From the NCBI GenBank assembly GCA_036785705.1, contig JAWUZG010000139.1, forward strand, positions 558,001-622,000: a DNA stretch of 64,000 nucleotides, given 5' to 3'. Made by a program: the position numbers and the translations under genes. Positions 49,850-62,153 of the stretch are shown here, piece by piece. This DNA comes from Acanthornis magna (lineage: Eukaryota > Chordata > Aves > Passeriformes > Acanthizidae). The notes under the pieces were generated by a model. It was not told the DNA's origin. It ran no database searches and saw nothing but the letters and a program-made list of their open reading frames with translations. Position 1 is the first letter of the stretch, and every line of letters begins with the position of its first letter.

Positions 49850-50551
49850 AATATGGAGAATGTGTTGCAATACTTTGAAACTGCACCGACTCTTCGGGAT
49901 ACCTCCAGGGGAAGAGCGCAGCTTTCAAGCGGGGGGAGGACAAGCCAAAGGCGAAGCAGCCGCGGTGGGGGAGTCGGCTGTTGGGGTGGTAACTGCAGAC
50001 ATGAGTCCTGAACCGAGCGCTATGTCATTAGTAATTTTTCGGTTATTTCATCCCCTTTTCTGTAGCTGCCTCCCACAACTTGACAAAAGAAGCAGTCTGC
50101 ATATCCTTTCTCTTCCCGCTTTCTTCTACTTCTTTTTAAGGCGTCCTGCACCACCCTCCAATTATTCGTCAAAGATTTGGCAGTTTCATAGCCCCGGGAA
50201 GCAGAGTCAAAGATAAGTTGTCCCGCTCGCTTCCAGATCATCACAGCAAAGGCATTTCCAGAGCCAACCTCTAAGCCCAGGCTCCTATGCCACAACAGCA
50301 GGGTCCTCAACAAGGCCCTCTATGCAAACAGCACAGTCTTTTCCTGGCTAGACAAATGATACCCCATATCTGGGGTGTCCCCAGCGGCTCGCCTGCATTC
50401 CAGGTGTCTAAAAATATGGTTGGGACCTGAGCAGAATCCTCCCCTCTCACGCTTCCCTGGGCTCCATCTCCGCAGTGCGTCATCCACCGCTCTTTGTGCT
50501 ATGCCGTCCACTGCAGCTGACGATTCACCGATCATTACCCGAAGCTGTTGT
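49850..50551 (-). pseudogene. Second retroviral element, gag-like leader and N-terminus
   Basis: Minus-strand frames here read a WKRAGQLIFDSASRG...LTNNWRVVQDAL block and then a Pro/Ala-rich stretch (ADSPTAAASPLACPPPA), in more than one frame. This composition fits the matrix and proline-rich part of a beta- or alpha-like avian Gag. It follows a tRNA-Trp-like primer site. It stops abruptly at about 49,850, where the LTR of the other provirus begins, which suggests that provirus inserted into it or that recombination joined the two. No intact frame remains. Confidence 0.5.
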
Positions 50552-50569
50552 ATCACTTCGGGGTCACCG
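50552..50569 (-). other. tRNA-Trp-like primer-binding site
   Basis: The minus strand reads CGGTGACCCCGAAGTGAT, matching 16 of 18 bases of the tRNA-Trp primer site known from avian alpharetroviruses. It starts two bases after an LTR terminus (TGACA, 50572 on plus), the expected position. Confidence 0.75.
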
Positions 50570-50571
50570 GA

Positions 50572-50780
50572 TGTCATTGTTGAGACGGAGGTGACACGTA
50601 AAAAACCACAACAGCTTCTGGTCAAAGAAAGTTTGGGAGATTTGAACTGCATAAGCTTTTCATCAATTCTTTTTTGCATCAGATTGGCTATGAAATGGCT
50701 CATCTGAGATGACTTGGTTGAGGGTTCCAAAAGCCTGTAAGCAGGTATTGAAAGTCATTGCTGTACATTTGGTAACTTGT
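50572..50780 (-). mobile_element. LTR of the second minus-strand element (U5 side clear)
   Basis: The inner terminus is at 50572. Minus-strand CTTTCTTTGACCAGAAGCTG and TTTTTTACGTG(T/C)CA blocks (50574-50642) recur on the plus strand at 53620-53688, in another LTR. The promoter-side limit is unresolved. Confidence 0.6.
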
Positions 50781-51242
50781 GATAGAGCCAGCCCCTCAGC
50801 AAGTTACTACCAACGAGTTTGTGCTGCAGAGCATCATCTGCATTTCTTTGCATTACCTTTGTGTCTGGATGTCCCTGAATGTATTGCAGGGCATTGCCCA
50901 GCTTTGTAGTAAGTGCCAATTCATGGCCCAAGAAGCCAGAAGGGAAGTATATGGGGGAGACTGAAGACCTTTCTTGCTCTTTTCACATGCAGAATGAAAG
51001 ATGGTTGGAGCGAGCATCAATTATGTACTCAAGTCACCACGTTGTCTCCATGGAAATGAGTCTAGACTTCCTATGGGCTGCTGAGAAAGTAAGAATTTTG
51101 TTTGACAGAAAAATTCATCCTTTTGACATTGGTTTCCCTTGTAATGAATGAGGGAAAACAACTGATCAGAAATTTCTTATGGGTAAGGAAAAAAGACAAA
51201 GTTGAAGATTGGGAGAAACATAGGAAGATGATAAAATAGGCA

Positions 51243-51248
51243 GGAAAA

Positions 51249-51280
<32 letters not shown>

Positions 51281-51311
51281 GGGAGGGGGGAGAGAGAGAG
51301 AGAGAGAGAGA
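51243..51311. repeat. (GA)n microsatellite
   Basis: GAGAGA runs with a short GGGAGGGGGG interruption near 51281-51290. Confidence 0.95.
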
Positions 51312-51469
51312 AGTAGGTTGGGGCATTTGTATGAAAGGGGGAAAAATCAAAGTGGTTTTTCCTCTGCGTGGTTTAGCTCCTTCAACTGACATACTGTTTT
51401 AAATAAGTTCCAATTACGAAACACTTGTCTTTTCTTTATGCTTGTGACCCAGAATGCTATTTTTAGAAC

Positions 51470-51695
51470 TTTGGTGGTTTTTGGGGGTTTTTTTTGGTTT
51501 TTTGTTTGTGGTTTGTTTTGTTTGGTTTTTTGTTTGGTTTTGGGTGCTTTTTGTTGGGGTTTTTTTGTTTTTTTTTTTTTTTTGTTTTTGTTTTGTTTTT
51601 GTCGGGGTTTTTTTTAATTTTGGGGTTTTTTTGGTTTTGGGGTGTTTTTTTGTTTGTTTGTGGTGTTTTTGGTTTTTGTTTCTGGGCATGAGAGG
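51470..51695. repeat. T/G-rich low-complexity tract
   Basis: Runs of T with G clusters over about 225 bases, resembling the tract at 16960. The Phe/Val/Leu frame over it is an artefact. Confidence 0.9.
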
Positions 51696-51699
51696 CAAA

Positions 51700-53493
51700 G
51701 GGAGAGGCGGAAAAGATAGATTTTGGCAAAAAAGAGTTTCAGTTGACAGAAGACAGAAGTCTTCCCAAAATGTTTCTGACTACCTCCATTGCAGAATCTT
51801 AGCTAATCTTACTTCTATTACTGCATTACAGTGCTTTCAGACAAGAATCATTCTATTCCACAAGGTGCATAGGGAATGGGAATGTAACTCTTAGGTGTCC
51901 TCTCTGTTGGAGAAGAGTCTCACTAAGATGCACAAAAAATGGAAACATCTGTGTTTTTCCAGGCAGATATGCTTTAAAGCAGATGTGAATTCATCTATAT
52001 ATTCAAAGAGTATTTATGAATGTGATTTCATACTAAATTTCCAGGTGGTGATACTAAACTAAAACGAAACTAAATACTAGCCATCATTTTAATGATAGAG
52101 TTAGTGTCTATTTGATGCTTCATGAGAATAGTTCTTTATAGTCCTTCCCTTGCTGACATCAGTAGCTTTTGTGTTTTCCTGGTTGTGCTGGTGGCTATAC
52201 ATTGGTTATGAATAGAAAGGAATAAGTTTTAGAGATATGCTGCAAGTAAGCAGATTGGTAGTTCCAGTTCCATTTCTCATTGTCTAAGAAGAAGTCTAAT
52301 TCTTTTTGGACTTTTCATAGACCTCTGACTAGGCTAGTGTTAGTCTTGGATTGACCCAGCAAGTTTTCAGCTACTAAGCTTGAGTAATGAATGTAAAGGG
52401 AAAAGTCTGAGAGCTTAGCTGGTTGGTGTGTCAGCAGCTTCTCAATAGTAAGAGATTGATGTTCTCAAGTTTGTGACTTCAGCTAGCTGATTATGCCCAC
52501 TCCAAAAGAGGGTGAGAAGGTTGGTTCCCTAAATGGTGAGATAATTCTTCCTGCTATTTGTGACTGTTTTGCGTGACTGGTGTTTATTACAGAAGGTTGG
52601 ATGAAATTGCGTGCATGTGGTCTTGGGGGAAAGAGAATATTCTTTAGTCAATTGCATGTAGGCTTTTATCAAACGGAGATGGTCTTCAAGGACTGGAAAC
52701 TTAAAAGACAGTAATTCTTGCTAGTTTCAGTTCCATTTTTAGACTCAACAAACAGAATGTTCAACCTCCCCCAACAGGGAGGGAAATTGAATTTGGCTTC
52801 CTCCTTCTTAGAAAGAAGCTCATGAAAAGGATCAGAGCAGGCTGTAAAAGCAGAAGAGCGTCATGAAGAAGACCAATCCTATCCTCTTAGTATTACTCTT
52901 GGTCATTGGATTTGAATGAAATGTGTCAAATCTGTGTTCCTGGCTATCACATCAGTATGAGGTACTTCAGCTGCTGTACACCTCTCCTAAAGCTAAAAAT
53001 AGAATCCAAATAGTCTTGATTCCATGGTCACAATTCCCCCTGTGACGTTGGCACGTGAGAAAGGTGCAAGAAAGTGTATCTGTAAATTATTTCAATCATC
53101 TATCTAAATCACTAGTCATTGATTTCCTGTAGATTTAAGGCGGTCAGTTGCCCATATCTTTCAGAATTTTTGGTCATGTTTTTCCTGGGATTCTTTTAAT
53201 CTTTCCCCATTAGTTCAGTGTCGGCTCTCAATCCCTTTCTCACATTTGAAGTACCTCGATAGCCTGGAAATGTGGGGTTATTTTTATTTATCACATCATT
53301 ATTCTCTTCCAAGGGTTGTTTGCCTGAGGTCTCATTTATGCTGATTTTCTGCTAGTTTATTTTCAGACAGGTGTTTCAGTAGTGAGAACTAACTTGCAGT
53401 GGGAACTGTTAGCTTGCCTCGGTTCACAGGCATCAATTCTAGCTCAAAACAAGCAAGAACCACAAGTAGCGATAAGAAGAGACTGGCAGCTGG
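51700..53493. other. Spacer, no gene recognised
   Basis: AT-rich, short frames only; no retroviral domains seen. Confidence 0.4.
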
Positions 53494-53690
53494 TGTTATT
53501 GCAAGATGTTACGCTAACTCTAGGTAGCCAATGACATTGTGGGGTGGTGAATTGGGAGCCAATGGATAGGAGACATAAATGTTAGAAAAAGTAGAAAAGA
53601 GGCCTTGTAAAATAAAGAGTAGTTCCTTTCTTTGACCAGAAGCTGTTGTGGTGAGTTTTTTTACGTGCCATGTCCGTCTCAATAACGACA
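53494..53690 (+). mobile_element. Short LTR related to the one at 50572
   Basis: Begins about TGTTATTGCAAG and ends AACGACA, with AATAAA at 53611-53616. Its R-U5 part (CTTTCTTTGACCAGAAGCTG) matches the minus-strand LTR near 50574-50642, in the opposite orientation. At about 200 bases it is short, as alpharetroviral-type LTRs can be. No primer-binding site follows, so it is solo or truncated. Confidence 0.55.
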
Positions 53691-53992
53691 GTTTCGGAAT
53701 AGCAAGTACACATCTCTCTAGCCTGCTTTTCTTTTTAGTTGGTCTGTCTTGCAAATGGAATGACTTGAACATCTCAGACAAGAATTTCTCTCCAGAAGAC
53801 ATTTCACTTGAAGGGCATATATTTATATCTCTAAGATCATCTACTGATGAGGCCGACAGCTGGTCTGAGGCCTCACAGAGTTGGACCTAAATGCAGTCAG
53901 AATTTACCCATGAGATTTTGCAGCCCCAGTGAAAGCCAGAGCAAAAGCCAAGAAGATAATCAGTGAAAGAAAACGCTCTGGACACAAAGAGA
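53691..53992. other. Between two LTRs, no gene recognised
   Basis: An 80-residue plus frame (53648-53890) overlaps the LTR end and matches nothing I recognise. No gag, pol or env motif. Confidence 0.35.
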
Positions 53993-54265
53993 TGTTCTTG
54001 TTATGGAGCATGAAGTGTGTACAAGAAGGAACTTGCCCAGAATTTGTAACCAACTCTACTTTTGCTTGTATAGCTCATTGTATTACTGCTTGAATTGCCA
54101 TTGTTTGTTAGACAGCCTTGTCATTGTTTGCTAGCAGCCAATCTTCATGTGCCACAGTAATTATGAAAAGGTGTAAGAGCAGCAGCAGCAGAGAATAATA
54201 AAAAACTTCTTCTGGCTTTGGATTACAAGAAGCGTGTGTGTCGTTGTCAGTCTCGAGAAGTGACA
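53993..54265 (+). mobile_element. Short LTR, avian ERVK-like
   Basis: Runs from TGTTCTTGTTATGG to GAAGTGACA, with AATAAA at 54197-54202 followed by ACTTCTTCTGGC...GATTACAAG, a layout seen in avian ERVK LTRs (recall). GTGTACAAGAAGGAACTTGCC is a further family-like block. No target duplication is evident at the proposed ends. Confidence 0.6.
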
Positions 54266-57200
54266 ATCTACCTAAAATCTTGGCACTGAAGAAACTAGTG
54301 GTTTGCCAGGAAGATGAGAAGTAGAAATGCTACAGAGCTGCTATGTGCCTATTAATGGGATGCCAGGCAGTGAAGCAGTGGACATTTCTGGGGTTGAGCA
54401 CAATGTTGCTGCCTTGGTGTCAGTTTTCTCAATGTATCAGTGGCATTTCTAGCTAGAAGTATGCTGCCCAGAGTCTTTCTAGTATTTGATGCTGTTTCTT
54501 TGCTGTCATTTTCATACCTTCCTTCTGATCAAAGGATGATATACTCTTTCTCTTTTGAAAATCCCTGTTAGAAAACACTATCTTGGACTAGTCATCACTC
54601 CCCTTTTCTTTTGCCTCATTTGTCATTTTCATAGACTCATTGCAAATTTCTGCTAAAGTCAATAAGAATTCTAGCGTTTCTTATACCACTTAACAGGGTT
54701 GATGCTCTTGAGTGCTTTCCTCTTTCCTACTGCTTGTTTCTGACCTAGTGGCCTCTTATGGTGATCAGCATTTTGCTGTGATTTGGTCAAATCTGGCATC
54801 CCAACTCTCAACTCGTATGGTGGGATTTAAAGGGCTTGGATGGCTTCCTTTCAGAGACTGCCATGCACTGCTCTATAAGTCACCAGGACTTCATCTTCCA
54901 TAGGTCGTTTCAGGATTGAATGCCCTTCCTTGGAATGTAGACAATCTAGCAGAAAGCACCACATTCCCTGCAAGGCCTGTCTTCCCAAAGGACCATTAAG
55001 AAAGATTGCTTTTCTCCTCTGACTAATGTGCCAGTATTTGGATGGAGCATTTAGTACCGAAAGTGAACCTGTTGGAACCTGGGATCTCATCACAGGCAAT
55101 ATCTCATGCTTGCCTGTAAGACTTGCTCTTTTGGATCCTAATTCTATTCAGAGTACATGTAGGATTTTTTTCACTGAAGCCACTCATCAGTGTCTCTTTT
55201 CTTATCAAATGAGTCTGAAGTGTGCATCCTGAGGATGCATCCCCACTCAAGGTTATAAGGTTAATTCTAATATTGGTGGCTCACACCTGCAGTTACATTT
55301 GGAAAAGTGTTGATTTTCCAAAGCTACGTGTTGCAGGCCTTTGAAGACAAAAGGCAGTCTTTGCCTTTTGCAAGAATTCCCCCTAGGAGGACTTGTGTTC
55401 ATTTTGATTTCTAAGCTGTTGGCCCTGTTGCTGGCTTCACTGTTGCTTAAGAATCTAAAAAAGCAGATTGTATTCTCTTCTTGTACGCTCATTCCCCCCT
55501 CTCTGCTTTGGGTGCCCTAGTCTACCAGCCAGTGGGACTCATTTGGTATCCATTACTAGCGCAAATTCTGCATCGTTTCAGGCACTTACAAACGCCAGTT
55601 GCCAAGGAGCATAACCATTCAAGGGGCAAAGAATCGGAGGGCTGAGCGAATGGCTCTTTGCAGCGTGGCAAGGCTGCCAACAGAAGGGGCTACTTGGAGA
55701 GTACATTCTCCACGCATGCTACCTCCTCTGGCAGCTCCAGCTGCTCAAGTTCTGCAAGCCTGACGCTGGGGCAAAGTGCTTCTCTCTCTCTCTCTTTCTT
55801 GCTCGCTCCCTCTGTCTCTCTCTCCCCCACAAAAGAAGTCTGTCTGAAATGTTACTCAGAGTTTAAAAGGCCACCCTGTACAATGTGTTGCTGACAGTGT
55901 GCGGTAACTGCAGCTTAGCTTCTGGTGATGGTAACATGGGTTAAATGTCATTCCTTCTGCTGTGCTGGAAACTCTGCGGCTGTCTACGCAGACATACACA
56001 GCAAAGGCTAGGATGGTTTAGCTCGAGAACTAAAGTTAAAGTGTGTTTTAAAACCTTGCCAGCAAGGTGAACTCAACCTCCTTTATTTATGTACACTGGA
56101 GTCCAAAGAGAATTTCCATGTAGTTTTTGTCATTTCCATCTGTCATTTCCAGCTGTCATTGCTTAGCTGCTGAATGTGAGACTCCCTCAAGATTGATGTA
56201 AGTTGCCTAGTTCAGAGGGGGTCAATAGACGTGCTCCTGCTCTGGCAGGAGAGTGGCTTAGATGAGAAGATTTTTGCAGTCTTACTGCAGTCTACTCTGT
56301 GTGATCTCGATAAGAAACTGGTGGGAAGTTTTCTGAAGGTAGTCAGGAAGTTGGCAACATGGACAGCTTAGAATGGAATGCTTGCTGCAGTGCTGCCATG
56401 GTAAAGATAGAAAGAACTGAAAAGATTAAAAAGGGCAAACCAAAAAGAAGCAGTTGAAAGTAAAAGAAAATTAACCATTCTTCCATTCTTCAAATGGATC
56501 ACTCTTTCAGTCATCATTTTAATGCCATTTCACAGCCTGAGTTAGTATCCCTGAGAAGGAATCTGAGGCAGAGCAAGCTTTGGGATGGAGTCGATGCGAT
56601 AAACAGAGGCCAAGTGGCATTTTTTGCATAAAATAGAAGTAGTGCTTGAGATACTTCAGGTACTTAGCTCACGTTTGCTCAGAATTTGACTGTCATGACT
56701 GTCATTTAAATTTTTCACGGAAAGCTCCAAATAGCTATGTTTATCTAAAACTGGTAATTCATCTCCTGTATTTGTGTGAAGCAGGTGAAGCCTTTTGAGG
56801 TCAACAGTGTTGCTTAAGCTTTTCTGTTGTATCCCTGTTGCATATTGTGCTTAAGGGTTATGAGTCTACTTGAGAATTGTCATGTGGGAGAATAGAATAC
56901 TTTTTCTCTTTGAAAGCTCATGTCATTTGGCCTAATTCCAGCAAATAATCCATTCAGTCCCCAGCTTGCATATTTGACGCATATTCTAAGCTTTTAAACT
57001 AGTAACAAATGCACTCTAAAATATTTTCCTTTTTGAAGCACACAAAATGCTTGCTTCATTTGCAGTTGGTAACTATGCCATGAACGACATGTCTGCAGTC
57101 TTCTAATGTACACCATGTTTAGACAAGTAACTGAAAACAAAGAACTAGTAGTTCCTTCAGCTGGGAAATATTTTTAAGTTGTTTTTTGAATATACAAAAC

Positions 57201-58087
57201 ATACACTTACCTTATGCACTGCATGCAGCTTCAATTGTCATAAAAACAAACCTGATTTTTATGTTTGGAGAGCACAGTTTTCCACAGTTTTCCACACTTG
57301 TTCTTGGCACAGTTTTCTACTTCCATGACTTTTAAGACACCATCGGGTACTTCTAAGATACTGTAGGAAGATGAAAAGGAGGAGAGGTTGTGTCTTATTT
57401 CTGACTTCCTTTAGTTTTCTTTCTTTTTTACTTCCTCTTGTTCTTTTGCATGTCGCCTTTCAAGATACTGTGTGGTTTAGATTTAGATCTGCATTTTAAT
57501 CAACTATACTTTTTCTCTGTAACTCTCTGAAATTTTTTTAAAACCCCTGTAAATATGCATTTTTTGAATGGTTTGCTAGCGACATATAAAATCTTGCTGC
57601 TGCTGTAAAATGCTTTTATTTGATTTGCTTTTTTATCACCATTCAAATTGAAAGGGATCCTTTCCTGTCTTCACTGCTTTTGTACTGAATTCAGTTCAGC
57701 AATGTGGGCTAATGGTGCCAAAAAGTTCTGCCGAAGGAAAGGAGCCGCAGATAGATTGAGCAAGACACATGGTTGAAGTGTCTTGTAGAGATTCAAAATG
57801 GCTCTACCATTCCGGCAGTGTGTTTTCACAGTAAGAGTTGATGAGGTATTTGACTAGCATTACTTTGACAGAAGATAGCAGCAAAATGTACATTATCGCC
57901 ACCATTACTTATCATTGTCTAAGGAAATTCATTCTTGCTGTTACATAAAACATCTTAGTAGAGCCAAAGACGATAGAAATGCTACTTTGTTCTGGATTCA
58001 TTAAAACTAAACGTGTCTGTGGACAGAATTGGCCGGCCTGATGCTGTGAACTCCTAGCTGTCGAGAGTCACTGGTTTCAGTGAGCTG
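54266..58087. other. Spacer, no gene recognised
   Basis: AT-rich apart from the diverged 265-bp-unit copy at 55645-55830. No coding or retroviral sequence recognised. Confidence 0.4.
55645..55830 (+). repeat. Diverged copy of the arm's 265-bp unit
   Basis: Same order of landmarks as at 38596 and 38981: CCAACAGAAGGGGCTAC, the TGGAGAGTACATTCTCCA palindrome, CTGGGGCAAAGTGCTTCTC and a (CT)n run. Many substitutions separate it from the arm copies. Orientation is that of the left arm. Confidence 0.85.
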
Positions 58088-58185
58088 TCAGGAGGACTGT
58101 ACTTTCAGTGGGCTTTCCTTGTGTGTCTGTAAGGTGGAGAGTTCTCTGGGACTTTGAGCCCTGAGAGTATCATGAACACAAGCAT
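58088..58185 (-). repeat. Diverged extension of the right arm
   Basis: Reverse complement of 43561-43655 at about 88% identity. It is separated from the near-identical arm by 58186-58614. Confidence 0.8.
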
Positions 58186-58614
58186 GGTGTAGCTCTTTGG
58201 CCTGCAGTGGTATGCTGAGGTGTGATGGATTACTCCCAGACTTTCTGTGCTGGAAAGGTTTTGTGCCCCTGTGAAGAACAAGACTTCCATTTTCCTGCGC
58301 AGACACTTCCATTTTCCTGTATGTTGCAATGGTACGTTGAAGTAATCGAGTGCTATTTGCATGAAGGTCAGTGAGCTTGGCCTATGAAGCGTCTCGTGTT
58401 TGATCTGTTTCGGGTTTCAGCAAACAGCAAAACTTCCAATGACGCCGGTGAGAATAAGATGAAGCTGCTGCTGTATTTCACATATTTGCATAATAAAATG
58501 GTGGTTCTTGCAAATCTTTTCAATGGCAATTTCAAGTACTGAAACAGCAGCTCTGCTCAGGGCAATTCTGAAATTGACTTGAGTTGTTTTCCATGTTTCT
58601 TAGAGGGTGAACTG
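58186..58614. other. 430-base segment present on the right side only
   Basis: It has no counterpart at the left arm edge, so it is either an insertion on the right or a deletion on the left. I saw no clear terminal repeats or target duplication. Confidence 0.5.
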
Positions 58615-61600
58615 AGGGCACTTCCAGTTTTCAAGGCAAGGCATCTCACAGTATCCTCCAAAAAGATTGCTCAATGAAAAGGCAAAACTACTGGGGTGAA
58701 AGGGGGAAAGTCCGCATCCTGCTTTATGTAATTAGAATCTGCCAGATGGTCAACAATCATTCGTTTCATTAGGTAGCAGCGTAGTTTTTCACTCTCACAG
58801 ATCCCAAAAAGCTTAAAACATCCAGCAGCTGCTTCCTTGCAACAAGTGCCACAGCCAAGAGCCAGGCCTGGTTTCCCCTTGCAGCTTACAAACTCTGCCA
58901 GACATACGGGTGATTCTCACTTCGCTTCTCAGCTACACGTGAGCACAGGCTCTCAGGATGGCAGAGTCCTTAAAGTGAAGAGCAGTTCCACTGCAAACAG
59001 CTCAATGGGCCACGAGAGAACACTTTCTCTGACCCGCCCCCTTGCCCTTTCCTTGCAGCATTTCCTCTCCAGAGCACGCACTGAGGCTCTGCACTTTGCT
59101 TCTCAGCTGAGTGTATTGTCACATTGCCAGAGTCCCATACGTCCATCTCCTTCTCGCACAGACGAGTGCTTCTGTCAAAACGTGCCAATGCCACGCGCTC
59201 TCCTTCCCAGCTATTTGCACTGTCACGTTCTCTGTCCCGCTTGCAGTCTGAATCTAAACTGAGAAGTTTCTGGCTGCACCTCGCATGCACAGATGTGCCA
59301 GGAGGAAAAGGTTGCTCAGACCTTGGTGCTTAAGTTAGAAAAGGTCCATTCGCTCCACAATCAAATGAGAGCTTCCTTCGCTTTACACCCTGCAAACTTC
59401 CAGCCTTGCCTTCCCTTCTCCTTCTAGGACTCTCATTGCCTTGCCTACCTCTCCCTTGCCTTGCCTTGCCCTGTAAATGCAGCAGTTGCCTTGTGTTGCC
59501 CTCGAAGCCCTCACTTGCCTTGCAGGACCTTGCTCACCCCTCCCCCACCTGGAATTCAAGACCCCTCTTTTCAGGGCATTTCTTCAACTTGTCTTGCCCT
59601 GCCTGCTTCCCTGAGGAAGCCTTCAAGGCCTTCACATACCCGCAGTGTTTCAGGAGCATGTAAGAGGAAGCTCATAGGAGGTCATGTGAAGCCAGACCCG
59701 TCTGTCCCGGCAGCTTTTGTCTGGCACCAATTCTTGCATGGATGGCATTTTGGACAGGCAATTCACATTTCTCTTCTGGGCTCTGGGACCAAGATGACAC
59801 TTCTGCATTGCAAGGAAAGCAGGTAGTCCCAGTGTTTTAGGTGCAGATTAGAGCTGGTGCAGGTGAGACCAAGGCCAGTCAAATCAGTCTTTCCTGGCTG
59901 CTTCCATCTTCCAGTAATCCATGAGCGTACCCCTCGCTTGTCTTGCCTTGCTAAACCATCCTTGCTGTGCATTCCCTTTCATGCCCATTCCGTAACCTAG
60001 ACCTGCTTACTGCTTGTGTCTGGGACTGAATTCATGTCGAAAGCCCTGCCATATTTGGTCCTGTGCTGTTGTGCACGTTCACGAGATAATGAAGAAAAGA
60101 CAATGAAGAAAACTTTCTTGTTTAACTGCTTGGAACTTGACCCTAAAGAAAAAGAATGTGTTGGCAGTCGATGGGAAGTTAACCTGTGGAAGTGGTACAA
60201 TGCATAACGGAGCTGTTGTTAGCATGGAGGTGCTATCACGAGCCATTGTGGCCCCATCTCACCCTCTGGCCAAGCGTGAGATGACATGGTAACTGGAAAA
60301 AATTCCACCATTCCAGGAGGAGGACAGATAAGGTGGGGTTCTGGAGTGGAGGGGGAGAGGAGGACATGAAGCATTCCTCTTGGGTCCAGGGGACACCCTG
60401 AAGGTGCACAGCCGACCTCCCCCTCCCCCCTGAGCACCATGCTCCATCTCTTTCTCCTGCTCAGTGGCTTTTCAAGAATCCAGGAGCTGGTATGTACTAT
60501 TGGCTACAGCAACTAAGAAGATTAAGTTGCTTTCCAATCACAACTGTGTTTCAGATTTTTTGTGCACAGGCATCCTCCAGAACATTAACATTAATGGCAA
60601 TGAGCATGATGGGATGCCCAGAGCACAAAAATTGACGCAAAGACCAGACAGGGCTTGGGCAGTGGAGCGCGTAGTTGCACCAAGAGAGTGAAACGCATAG
60701 CTGCACCAAGAGAGGCTGGTGGGTGTGGGTGTGGGTGTGTGGGTGGGTGGGTGCGTGGATGGGTGTGTGAAAAGAGCAGGACTCGATCAGCTAAGCGCAG
60801 GGCTGCACCAGGAGAGTGAAGCAGGTAGCTGCACTGAGAGATGCTGTTCTGTGTGAGTGTGTGGCATATGGAAGGTCAAGATTTAGTCCAGGTGCCCGGC
60901 TGTATGTGGGAACTTAATGGTGTTTTTCTGTGTCTGTGATGTGACTGGTACCATACACTTGTAGTGGCGCGGCTTGACAATCTCCCAGGTCGAGGTCACC
61001 TGGTTACTTTGCTCTCCAGTTTTCCCTTGAAGGAAATCAGCTAGCTCTGCCCATCGCTCACTAACAGCTCTTCTCCAAAGACAGCACACACCAGCCTGCG
61101 CTCTGGAGGTTCTGCTTACTGCAGTTTTCCAACACTATTGCAAACAACCTTTTTGCTTTCTGTCATCCCCAAAACTTGCAGCACATACTTTGAAAATTCA
61201 TAGAATGAAACCTCCAGTCTAGAAGACTGAATCACAAATTAGATAATCCATTTTGCTTGGATAAACGTTAAAACCAGCAACTTGTAAGGCCACTCCATAC
61301 TGTGGGTGTACAGAATTTAACACTACAAATTCACTTGCTACTAGAGCAGGGCTGAAAACAAAACAGAAAATGACTTGCTGGTAACAAATCATTAATAGTT
61401 GCTTGGATTTCTGCATCTCCTCCTGGAATTTTAAGTCTGGCATGTAGCCACCGTGTGGTATCAAAAGGCTAATAGGCAGGTTTTCTTGATTCTTATCTCG
61501 ATTCTGGGCGTTCCACTCCCCAAGGTCACCTAGCCTTGTATATTTTCAATTATCTCATCCAGAGGATTTCCTGTTTTATTAATTAAAAGGCTCATTATCA

Positions 61601-62102
61601 CATTTGTGCATGCTTGGGGAGTAGTCTCAATCAGTCTATTTCTCATAGTAACAGATGTTCCCGATAAAAATCGCTGTTTCCATCCCTTTTTCTTTCATTC
61701 ACTGTGTACGATTTCACAGGTCACACCCCAGGCGCTCAGAGCATGGTTAATTATTTCCTGCGGGGTATTTAGCACCACATCCCTGAGCAGCCAAGGCGAG
61801 CAAATTTGTACCCTGTGCATTAATTTCAAGTGCATTCTGCTCAAAAGAATTTGGCTGCAGCACCAAGAATTTCTTTGAATTTCCTGCATCCAAGGTTGTA
61901 ACTGAGGGTTTGAGATCACTTTCAAAATCATCAGCAGGAGTATCAGCAAAAACCAGACTGAATATCAAGCGACAGCACAACACAGTTCATTGACAACATT
62001 CAATGAACTGTTGCTTAACGAGCAGTTAAGGCACACCAAGGAAAAACAAGCAACAACAAAGCAAATAAAGTCCAGGAAATCAAAAGAAAAATGAACCAGG
62101 AA

Positions 62103-62153
<51 letters not shown>

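Noticed and set aside
51454..51894. Plus-strand hydrophobic frame resembling a membrane protein
   Set aside because: Made of the T/G-rich tract; composition artefact.
53648..53890. 80-residue plus frame between LTRs as an accessory retroviral gene
   Set aside because: It starts inside the LTR, matches no known protein and has no splice or conservation support.
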